This document shows, piece by piece, positions 1-6,064 of a stretch of 8,588 nucleotides of DNA (its first letter is position 1; each line of letters begins with the position of its first letter). This stretch comes from Chryseobacterium gleum (lineage in GTDB: Bacteria; Bacteroidota; Bacteroidia; Flavobacteriales_D; Crocinitomicaceae), in NCBI GenBank assembly GCA_945877045.1, contig CAMCQW010000068.1:1-8588 (forward strand). The letters run 5' to 3'. The translations under genes and the position numbers were made by a program. The notes beneath the pieces are model-generated. The model saw nothing but the letters and a program-made list of their open reading frames with translations. It had not been told where the DNA came from and ran no database searches.

Positions 1-110
1 GAGCCACCAGCAACGATTTCAAGTCCTATCTCGGAACCATCAAATGTTACCTGAGAGTGAAAAGACAAAGAGAAGAAAGAAGTAATACAAAGAAATAATA
101 TGTTTCTCAT
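1..110 (-). CDS. N-terminal fragment of an exported protein of unknown function (runs off left edge)
   Basis: Reading the minus strand from the ATG at 110-108 gives 36 codons without a stop up to the window edge. The product begins MRNILFLCITSFFSLSFHSQ, a clear Sec signal peptide: one Arg at position 2, a hydrophobic core at about residues 4-17, and a likely cleavage just after Ser-Gln (SQ|VTF), a common pattern in Bacteroidota. The mature part starts VTFDGSEIGLEIVAGG, too short to assign a family. The gene is divergent from folD. A Bacteroidota -7 box (TATCTTTG on the minus strand, + positions 126-133) lies 15 bp upstream of the ATG, which supports this start. The protein is inferred to be periplasmic, outer-membrane or secreted; its function cannot be judged from this fragment. 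Confidence 0.75.
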   Translation of the reverse strand, partial: MRNILFLCITSFFSLSFHSQVTFDGSEIGLEIVAGG

Positions 111-125
111 AGTGCGAATTTTTAA

Positions 126-133
126 CAAAGATA
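126..133 (-). promoter_or_regulatory. Bacteroidota -7 box for the leftward exported-protein gene
   Basis: The minus strand reads TATCTTTG, an exact match to the TAnnTTTG -7 consensus of the Bacteroidota primary sigma factor. It ends 15 bp before the ATG at 110, so transcription would start near 120 and leave a leader of about 10 nt. No good TTTG -33 box is visible 17-23 bp upstream (around 151-157), so the call rests on the -7 match, its position and its mirror partner at 176-183. Confidence 0.5.
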
Positions 134-149
134 AGGTGTAAATAAATAG

Positions 150-183
150 TTCGGACTTATTTCTTTAGGAGTTTCTATCTTTG
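150..183 (+). promoter_or_regulatory. Candidate folD promoter (TTCG-N22-TATCTTTG)
   Basis: TATCTTTG at 176-183 matches the Bacteroidota TAnnTTTG -7 consensus exactly. TTCG at 150-153, a 3-of-4 match to the TTTG -33 box, lies 22 bp upstream, within the accepted spacing. The predicted transcription start is near 188-190, about 10 nt before the folD ATG at 199. The box overlaps the TTG at 181-183, which would then not be transcribed; this argues against that TTG as the folD start. Confidence 0.5.
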
Positions 184-198
184 TTTAAAAGAAGGTTT

Positions 199-1077
199 AT
201 GCAACTCATTGATGGAAAAGCAATTTCTTTGGAAATTCACAAAGAACTTGAAGCACAAGTAAAGGAAAGAAAAGCACAAGGCAAAAAAATTCCCCACCTT
301 GTTGCCATTCTTGTTGGTAATGTTGGAGCTTCCTTATCATACGTGAATGCCAAAGTAAAAGCCTGTGAGGAAATAGGTTTTGAAAGCACACTTATTCGCT
401 TTGACGAATCCGTTACAGAAGAGACTTTGCTCAACAAAGTAAAAGCCTTAAATGAAGATAATAACATAGATGGATTTATTGTACAACTTCCACTACCTGC
501 ACATATTGATGAATTAAAAATTACCCAAGCGATCGATCCTTTAAAAGATGTGGATGGCTTTCACCCACAAAACTTGGGGAATATGATGCTGAATTTACCC
601 GGTTTCTTGCCTGCTACCCCCATGGGAATATTGGAATTAATTAAGCGCATGAAAATTGAAACGGAAGGTAAAAATTGCGTAATTATTGGACGGAGCAATA
701 TCGTCGGGATGCCACTCAGTGTAATGTTAGGGCGAAATACGTATCATGGTAATTGCACCGTAACCTTGGCGCATTCAAAAACTAAAAATCTAGCAGAAAT
801 TTGTAAAAATGCCGATATTCTAATCGCGGCAATTGGGCGACCCAACTTTGTTAAAGTAGCTATGGTTAAAAAAGGTGCAGTTGTTATTGATGTTGGGACA
901 ACAAGAGTGGAAGATTCTTCCCGTGAGAGAGGCTGGCGATTAGTTGGTGACGTTGATTTTGAAAATGTTTCTCCTATTTGCAGTTTTATCACACCTGTTC
1001 CTGGTGGTGTTGGACCAATGACTATAGCTTCTTTAATGATGAATACACTTAAGGCCTTAGAATTAAAAGGTAACTAA
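199..1077 (+). CDS. folD: Bifunctional methylenetetrahydrofolate dehydrogenase / methenyltetrahydrofolate cyclohydrolase FolD
   Basis: FolD is a cytoplasmic enzyme that oxidises 5,10-methylene-THF with NADP+ and hydrolyses the methenyl product to 10-formyl-THF, the one-carbon donor for purine and formyl-Met synthesis. The 292-residue product has the family's usual length. Visible motifs, numbered from ATG 199, are SYVNAKVKACEEIG with Tyr48 and the catalytic Lys52, GFIVQLPLP at about 92-100, DVDGFHP at about 117-123, the Rossmann-fold GRSNIVGMP at about 164-172, and the C-terminal signature PGGVGPMTI at about 268-276. All key residues are present and the gene is intact. An in-frame TTG at 181 would add six residues (MFKRRF), but it sits inside the probable -7 box, and MQLIDGK is the usual FolD beginning. 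An AGAAGG lies only 3 nt before the ATG, too close for a good Shine-Dalgarno. It appears to be a single-gene transcript, divergent from the exported-protein gene on the left. Confidence 0.97.
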   Translation: MQLIDGKAISLEIHKELEAQVKERKAQGKKIPHLVAILVGNVGASLSYVNAKVKACEEIGFESTLIRFDESVTEETLLNKVKALNEDNNIDGFIVQLPLPAHIDELKITQAIDPLKDVDGFHPQNLGNMMLNLPGFLPATPMGILELIKRMKIETEGKNCVIIGRSNIVGMPLSVMLGRNTYHGNCTVTLAHSKTKNLAEICKNADILIAAIGRPNFVKVAMVKKGAVVIDVGTTRVEDSSRERGWRLVGDVDFENVSPICSFITPVPGGVGPMTIASLMMNTLKALELKGN

Positions 1078-1106
1078 TTTGAATCTAATATTATGATTAT
1101 ATAAAT

Positions 1107-1143
1107 TTTAGTTCAATTTAATAAAAAATTAAATTGAACTAAA
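1107..1143 (+). repeat. Perfect 16-bp inverted repeat (hairpin) downstream of folD
   Basis: The left arm TTTAGTTCAATTTAAT (1107-1122) and right arm ATTAAATTGAACTAAA (1128-1143) are exact reverse complements around an AAAAA loop (1123-1127). It begins 29 bp after the folD stop. The stem is very A/T-rich and is not followed directly by a T run, so it is not a textbook intrinsic terminator. It could still end transcription or protect the folD mRNA 3' end. The right arm is the first unit of a 10-bp tandem repeat. Confidence 0.8.
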
Positions 1144-1157
1144 TTGAACTAAATTGA
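1131..1157 (+). repeat. 10-bp tandem repeat AAATTGAACT, 2.7 copies
   Basis: Two exact copies of AAATTGAACT (1131-1140, 1141-1150) are followed by a partial third, AAATTGA (1151-1157). The reverse complement of the same unit forms the left arm of the neighbouring hairpin (1111-1120). That left arm can therefore pair with copy 1 (16 bp, 5-nt loop) or with copy 2 (14 bp, 1107-1120 with 1140-1153, 19-nt loop), and for 8 bp with copy 3. The pattern suggests duplication of a hairpin arm by replication slippage. Confidence 0.85.
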
Positions 1158-1164
1158 CAATTAA

Positions 1165-1197
1165 TTTGTTGTCTCATCATAAGTATATGTACTTTTA
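1165..1197 (+). promoter_or_regulatory. Weak candidate promoter for the Nfu-recQ pair (TTTG-N21-TACTTTTA)
   Basis: TTTG at 1165-1168 matches the Bacteroidota -33 box. After 21 bp, TACTTTTA at 1190-1197 matches TAnnTTTG except for the last base. This would start transcription near 1203 and give a leader of about 60 nt carrying the T10 tract. In such AT-rich DNA a chance match is quite possible; I offer it only because the next gene needs its own promoter if the element at 1107-1157 stops folD transcription. Confidence 0.25.
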
Positions 1198-1238
1198 ACT
1201 AAAAGAAAGTTAAAGTCATCTAAAAAACTTTTTTTTTT
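1191..1238 (+). terminator. Weak hairpin followed by a T10 tract, possible terminator
   Basis: ACTTTTAACT (1191-1200) can pair with AGTTAAAGT (1208-1216) with one bulged T and a 7-nt loop. Twelve bases later comes a run of ten T (1229-1238), itself preceded by AAAAAAC. The stem has few G-C pairs and the T run is too distant for a canonical Rho-independent terminator. It may instead be only a flexible A/T tract in front of the Nfu gene. The hairpin also overlaps the weak candidate promoter at 1165-1197, so both calls are unlikely to be right together. Confidence 0.25.
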
Positions 1239-1265
1239 AAAATATTTACAACTAAATCGTAGTTA

Positions 1266-1877
1266 ATGAATGTGCCTGTAACAATTTACACTGAAATGAC
1301 TCCCAACCCTGCGACAATGAAATTTGTTGCTAATAAATACCTATTAATAACTGGAGACTCAGTTGAATTTATTTCGAAAAAAGAAGCAAAAGGATTTTCA
1401 CCCATGGTTGAGGCCCTGTTTGATTTTCCATTTGTAAAAAGTGTGTTTATCGCTGCAAATTTTGTAACGATTACAAAGACGGACAATGTGCCCTGGGATT
1501 TTATTACCATGGAACTGCGTGAATTCGTAAAAGAATGGATTTCAAGTGGAAAAGATGTCCTCATTCAAATGCCACAAGCGAAACCCGCAAGGAAAGAGAA
1601 CGAAACAGCATCAGATAATGAAGATGACCCGAATTTTGAACCGAGCGAAATTGATGATGCGATTCGTGCCTTGTTAGACGAATACGTTCGTCCAGCAGTA
1701 GAAAATGATGGTGGCGCTATCGATTTTTTAGGATTTAAAGACGGTGTCGTTAGCGTTAGAATGAAGGGAGCATGTGCAGGATGTCCTTCATCAACAGCCA
1801 CTTTAAAAGGTGGTATTGAAACTTTATTAAAACAACATTTACCTGAAGTTACCAACGTAACGGCTATCAATAATTAA
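1266..1877 (+). CDS. Nfu/NifU-family iron-sulfur cluster carrier protein
   Basis: The 203-residue product has two domains. Residues 1 to about 95 form an Nfu N-terminal domain, recognised by YTEMTPNPATMKFVANK near the start and by the FPFVKSVFI and WDFI segments. An acidic linker follows (about 108-127, many Glu/Asp). Residues about 128-200 form the NifU C-terminal domain, with ENDGGAIDF, then MKGACAGCPSS holding the cluster-binding CxxC (Cys170, Cys173), then the helix ending HLPEV. Proteins of this layout bind a [4Fe-4S] cluster between two subunits and pass it to apo-enzymes in the cytoplasm; that is family knowledge. Start ATG 1266 is preferred because it keeps the complete first strand before TPNPATMKF; no Shine-Dalgarno is visible. 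recQ follows after 50 bp on the same strand, so cotranscription is likely. No nif genes are nearby, so a housekeeping role is inferred rather than nitrogen fixation. Confidence 0.93.
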   Translation: MNVPVTIYTEMTPNPATMKFVANKYLLITGDSVEFISKKEAKGFSPMVEALFDFPFVKSVFIAANFVTITKTDNVPWDFITMELREFVKEWISSGKDVLIQMPQAKPARKENETASDNEDDPNFEPSEIDDAIRALLDEYVRPAVENDGGAIDFLGFKDGVVSVRMKGACAGCPSSTATLKGGIETLLKQHLPEVTNVTAINN

Positions 1878-1927
1878 CTATTTTAGTAGAAAAAAAAGAA
1901 AAATTGATTACAGAAGAAGAAAATACA

Positions 1928-4114
1928 ATGAATGGAATAGACACTAATTTGAAAGATTCATTGCAAAAGTATTTTGGATTTAGCAAATTCAAGGGTGAGC
2001 AGGAATTAATCATTCAGAATGTATTGTCGGGTAGAAATACCTTTGTAATCATGCCAACAGGTGGGGGTAAATCATTGTGTTATCAGTTGCCTGCATTAAT
2101 TTCTGAAGGAACAGCTGTCATTGTTTCTCCATTGATTGCTTTAATGAAAAATCAAGTAGATGCGATGCGAAGCGTCAGTAACAATGATGACATTGCACAC
2201 TTCCTGAACTCCTCTTTATCAAAAGGTGATATTTTAAAGGTAAAAAAGGATATCCAAGATGGAAAAACAAAAATGCTTTATGTAGCACCCGAATCATTGA
2301 CAAAGGAAGAAAATATTGATTTTTTAATATCTGTAAACATATCTTTTTTCGCAATAGACGAGGCCCATTGTATTTCTGAGTGGGGACATGATTTTCGTCC
2401 TGAGTACCGACGTTTAAGAGAGATTTTTGAAAAGATTTCAAATGTGCCGATCATTGCTTTAACGGCCACTGCTACTCCTAAAGTACAATATGACATCCAG
2501 AAAAACTTAAACATGCTGGATGCTAATCTTTTTCAATCATCCTTTAATAGAGATAACCTTTATTATGAAATAAGGCCAAAACGCGATGTCGAAAAAGAAA
2601 TCATCAAATACATCAAAAGACACGCAGGAAAAAGTGGGATCATCTACTGTTTATCACGAAAAAAAGTTGAAGAGATAACTGAATTATTACAAGTTAATGG
2701 CATCAATGCCCTTGCATACCATGCAGGCTTAGATTCGGGTACACGTGCAAAGCACCAAGACATGTTTTTGATGGAAGACGCTGAGGTAATCGTTGCAACC
2801 ATTGCTTTTGGAATGGGAATAGACAAGCCAGATGTGCGATTTGTAATTCATCACGACATTCCAAAATCCATAGAAAGTTACTATCAAGAGACTGGGCGTG
2901 CTGGTCGAGATGGCGGCACGGGAGAATGCATTGCATTTTACAGTTATAAAGACATTGAGAAATTAGAAAAGTTTCTCCAAGGAAAACCAATAACCGAACT
3001 TGAAATTGGGCGGCAATTATTAAATGAAATTGTTTCTTATGCCGAAACATCCGTGTGTCGTAGAAAATTTATTTTACACTATTTTGGCGAAACCTTTGAA
3101 GAGAAAAATTGCAATGAACATTGCGACAACTGTAGAAATCCACGGGAAAAAACAGAGGGGGAAGAGAGCGTTCTAAACTTATTAAAAGCAGTTGAAATGC
3201 TTGAAGAGACACAGAAAGCGAAGCATTATTGTGCCTTTCTTTCTGGGAACATCACCTCAGATATTAAAGCATACAAACACAATACACTTCCTTTATTTGG
3301 TATAGGAAAAGAAAATGATGAACATTATTGGAATGCTGTAATTCGTCAAGTAACCTTAGCAGGCTTTTTAAGCAAGGATATTGAATCCTTTGGCATCCTA
3401 AAATTGACAGCAGCCGGAAAGGAATTTCTAAAGAATCCGCGCTCTTTCAAATTATTAAAACAGCATGACTTTTCGAATACCGACGACGATGATTCTATTG
3501 TTTTAGGAAGTAAAGGCGGTGTTTTTGACGAACAATTATACGATGCACTAATTGATTTAAGAAAATCAATAGCCAAAGAAATGGGCGTGCCACCATTCGT
3601 TGTTTTTCAGGAGCCATCATTGAGGGATATGTGTTTTCAATATCCTATTGATTTAGATGAGTTGACGAATATCCAAGGGGTGGGAATCGGCAAGGCACAG
3701 CGCTATGGGGAACCATTCATCGCGCTAATAGCTAATTATGTAGAGGATAATGAGATTGAGCGACCACAAGACATGGTGGTTAAATCACTCATCAACAAAT
3801 CTGGACTAAAAGTGCAATTGATTCAAAACATAGATCGTAAACTTCCATTGGATGACATTGCGGATAGCCAAGGAAAAAGTTTTAATGAATTATTAGATGA
3901 AATTGAGTCAATTGTTTCATCAGGTACACGCGTCAATATCAATTATTATATAAACAACCTACTTGATGCAGATAATCAAGAAGAAATCTTCGATTACTTT
4001 AACGGCGCTGATTCGGATGATTTATTGACTGCATACCGTGAATTAGATGGCCTCTATACAGAAGAAGAACTACGCTTGGTGCGCATTCGTTACATGAGCG
4101 AAATGGCTAATTAA
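1928..4114 (+). CDS. recQ: ATP-dependent DNA helicase RecQ
   Basis: RecQ is a 3'-5' superfamily 2 DNA helicase acting in recombinational repair and restart of stalled forks. The 728-residue product (from ATG 1928) shows the Q-motif region FGFSKFKGEQ, Walker A PTGGGKS at about 43-49, DEAH at 144-147 with the adjoining aromatic-rich loop HCISEWGHDFRPEYR, LTATAT at about 179-184, and motif VI QETGRAGRDG at about 320-329. The zinc-binding Cys are 377, 395, 399 and 402; a winged-helix (RQC) region spans about 415-510 and an HRDC domain about 530-605. A further ~115 residues form an acidic helical, HTH-like extension common in Bacteroidota RecQ and absent from E. coli RecQ (about 610 residues). An upstream in-frame TTG (1904) would add eight residues; the ATG is favoured because the product then begins like its relatives and a purine stretch (about 1911-1922) precedes it. 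It follows the Nfu gene and its stop overlaps the convergent peptidase stop. Confidence 0.97.
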   Translation: MNGIDTNLKDSLQKYFGFSKFKGEQELIIQNVLSGRNTFVIMPTGGGKSLCYQLPALISEGTAVIVSPLIALMKNQVDAMRSVSNNDDIAHFLNSSLSKGDILKVKKDIQDGKTKMLYVAPESLTKEENIDFLISVNISFFAIDEAHCISEWGHDFRPEYRRLREIFEKISNVPIIALTATATPKVQYDIQKNLNMLDANLFQSSFNRDNLYYEIRPKRDVEKEIIKYIKRHAGKSGIIYCLSRKKVEEITELLQVNGINALAYHAGLDSGTRAKHQDMFLMEDAEVIVATIAFGMGIDKPDVRFVIHHDIPKSIESYYQETGRAGRDGGTGECIAFYSYKDIEKLEKFLQGKPITELEIGRQLLNEIVSYAETSVCRRKFILHYFGETFEEKNCNEHCDNCRNPREKTEGEESVLNLLKAVEMLEETQKAKHYCAFLSGNITSDIKAYKHNTLPLFGIGKENDEHYWNAVIRQVTLAGFLSKDIESFGILKLTAAGKEFLKNPRSFKLLKQHDFSNTDDDDSIVLGSKGGVFDEQLYDALIDLRKSIAKEMGVPPFVVFQEPSLRDMCFQYPIDLDELTNIQGVGIGKAQRYGEPFIALIANYVEDNEIERPQDMVVKSLINKSGLKVQLIQNIDRKLPLDDIADSQGKSFNELLDEIESIVSSGTRVNINYYINNLLDADNQEEIFDYFNGADSDDLLTAYRELDGLYTEEELRLVRIRYMSEMAN

Positions 4115-6060
4115 TTCGCAAAAAGTTCAGCAACTGAATTTCTTGAAACGGCATGATAATAAGCCTTTGAATTATCAAAAACTCTCTTGGCCCAAACTTT
4201 ATCTTCTGGGTTATTCACTAAGGCTTTATAAATCGGAAGTAAGTATTTTCTCCTTCCCACTTTAGAAATAAATTTTTCAATTGCTGGTCGTATGATTCGA
4301 TTTTCTCTATGGATATTTAGAACAAACCATTCCGCCATTACTTCGCTATTTCCCCACGTACTAAAATGAAACGTAGCATCTAAATACTGAAGTTTTTCGA
4401 TTGAAATATCATCACTTAATGCACGGATAAATGTTTGCCATTCCTGAACAATAAAATCATCCCGCTTAATTTTAGACACTTTTTTTATTCTTTTTTTCTT
4501 TTTAGAATTCTTGATTTTCTGCCATTCATAAGTAACAACTTGTTCAAAAACATTTTCGCCAGCAGAAAATCGTTTAGCTAAAGACTCCATCCTTTTTAAG
4601 CGCGGAGAATTAATAATAAGGGAATTTTTAGGAAGACCGTTATGAAATATCCATTCATCGTAGTCAAAATTCAACTTTTCAGGCAGTAATAAATTATTTT
4701 CCATTTCAGCAATAAAGCCTGCCGTACTTACTGTTTTAAATTGAAATGCTTTAAAATAATGTTTTAAAAAACGATCGAACTTTTCTCTTCCCACTTTACT
4801 TTCGAGTGTTTTCAGGAAGAAGGCCCCTTTGATATAGGCGATAGTGGTCATGGCATCATCTGGATTTCGCCCCTTCAAATTAAGATGTAATTGAGAATCT
4901 TCTGGATGCTTCCCTGCCAAAATCTCCTTCATTTCTTCTTGCATTTCTTGAAATTCAATCTGAGCAAGAATATCTGCCGTTTCCTTTCCATAAAGCACCT
5001 CCATGATTCGCTGTTCAAAATAAACAGTAAATCCTTCATTGAGCCAAAAATCGTCCCACGTATTATTGGTCACTAAATTACCCGACCATGAATGTGCCAA
5101 CTCATGAGCTATAACAGAAACTAAACTTCTATCGCCAGCAAGAATGGTTGGATTAACAAATGTCAAACGGGGATTTTCCATGCCACCAAAAGGGAATGAA
5201 TAAGGCAACACCATTAAATCGTATTGCTTCCATTGATAATCACCGTATAAATAAGAAGCTGCCTTCATCATTTTTGGCAAATCCACAAACTCATATTTGC
5301 AAGCATCTAACAATTCTTTTTCAGCATAAACCCCTGTCGTTGCATCAAAAGGATGGTAGGCTATATCGCCAACAGCTAAGGAAATTAAATAAGAAGGAAT
5401 CGGCTGATCCATTTCAAAATTATAAATTCCAAGTTCATTTTTCTCTTTGGGATTTTCAGCACTCATCAAAGCAAGTAAGTCTTTGGGAACCCTAACTTCA
5501 GCATTATAGGTAAAACGATTAGAAGGAGAATCCTGCAGTGGAATCCATGTTCGAGTTAATATGGCCTGCCCTTGCGTATACAAGAATGGTTTTGTTTTGG
5601 AACTTGTTGAAAGTGTATCCAGCCAATCCAAGGCTTCAGAGCCTTTCGTGGTCTGATAATAAATGTTTACTTGTGTAGTTTTTGGATCAACGGTAACTTT
5701 CAATGGTTGGCCTAAGATTGAATCTTTATCCATCTCACCAATCACGAAATCTGCTTCTTGCTCATGATCCTTATTACCCGTTGTTACCTTTTGAATAAGT
5801 AGGTTGCGCGTGTCAAAAATAGCCACTGAAGCATTATTATTAACCATTTCATGTCTCGCTACGCCATAAATAGTCTTATTTTGAAAATTTACATCTAATT
5901 CAAGTTCTAAATGAATGGTTTTGATGGTATTTAAATTTGCATACGAATGATCATCAATGATTGTATCATTGGAAGTATTCTGATTTTCAATGTATTTAGG
6001 TCTTGTGTTACAAGAAGAAAAAAGTAAACCTAAGTATATAAAAAGAAGTAGGTAGCGCAT
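4111..6060 (-). CDS. M1-family zinc aminopeptidase, leukotriene A4 hydrolase-like, lipoprotein
   Basis: A 649-residue metallopeptidase predicted to remove N-terminal amino acids from peptides outside the cytoplasm. Numbered from the ATG at 6060, residues 1-17 (MRYLLLFIYLGLLFSSC) form a lipoprotein signal with the lipid-anchored Cys at 17. The N-terminal beta domain covers about 35-230. The M1 catalytic core has GGMENP at 292-297, HELAH at 319-323 and the third zinc ligand Glu342 (HExxH-18-E). Tyr409 in AYIKG matches the transition-state Tyr of LTA4 hydrolase. The helical LTA4-hydrolase C-terminal domain (about 530-649) ends NSVAELFAN. A further in-frame ATG at 6117 would add 19 residues, bury the signal peptide and overlap the upstream gene, so 6060 is chosen. 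It starts 4 bp after the upstream gene's stop. A lysine-rich insert at 515-533 is unusual (see findings). The substrate is unknown, and epoxide hydrolase activity should not be assumed. Confidence 0.94.
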   Translation of the reverse strand: MRYLLLFIYLGLLFSSCNTRPKYIENQNTSNDTIIDDHSYANLNTIKTIHLELELDVNFQNKTIYGVARHEMVNNNASVAIFDTRNLLIQKVTTGNKDHEQEADFVIGEMDKDSILGQPLKVTVDPKTTQVNIYYQTTKGSEALDWLDTLSTSSKTKPFLYTQGQAILTRTWIPLQDSPSNRFTYNAEVRVPKDLLALMSAENPKEKNELGIYNFEMDQPIPSYLISLAVGDIAYHPFDATTGVYAEKELLDACKYEFVDLPKMMKAASYLYGDYQWKQYDLMVLPYSFPFGGMENPRLTFVNPTILAGDRSLVSVIAHELAHSWSGNLVTNNTWDDFWLNEGFTVYFEQRIMEVLYGKETADILAQIEFQEMQEEMKEILAGKHPEDSQLHLNLKGRNPDDAMTTIAYIKGAFFLKTLESKVGREKFDRFLKHYFKAFQFKTVSTAGFIAEMENNLLLPEKLNFDYDEWIFHNGLPKNSLIINSPRLKRMESLAKRFSAGENVFEQVVTYEWQKIKNSKKKKRIKKVSKIKRDDFIVQEWQTFIRALSDDISIEKLQYLDATFHFSTWGNSEVMAEWFVLNIHRENRIIRPAIEKFISKVGRRKYLLPIYKALVNNPEDKVWAKRVFDNSKAYYHAVSRNSVAELFAN

Positions 6061-6064
6061 CAAG

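Noticed and set aside
237..992. Minus-strand open frames inside folD
   Set aside because: They are shadows of a well-supported gene with no start context or recognisable product.
1107..1157. CRISPR-like array or plasmid iteron origin
   Set aside because: The units are 10 bp with no spacers and only 2.7 copies, with no cas or replication initiator gene nearby.
1154..1189. E. coli-like promoter: TTGACA at 1154-1159 with TATATG at 1184-1189
   Set aside because: The spacing is 24 bp instead of about 17, and Bacteroidota primary sigma factors use TTTG/TAnnTTTG, so TTGACA is probably chance and partly due to the tandem repeat.
4891..5495. Two plus-strand open frames within the peptidase gene (4891-5076 and 5160-5495)
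   Set aside because: They are antisense to a fully motif-supported M1 peptidase, and their translations show no recognisable domain or signal.
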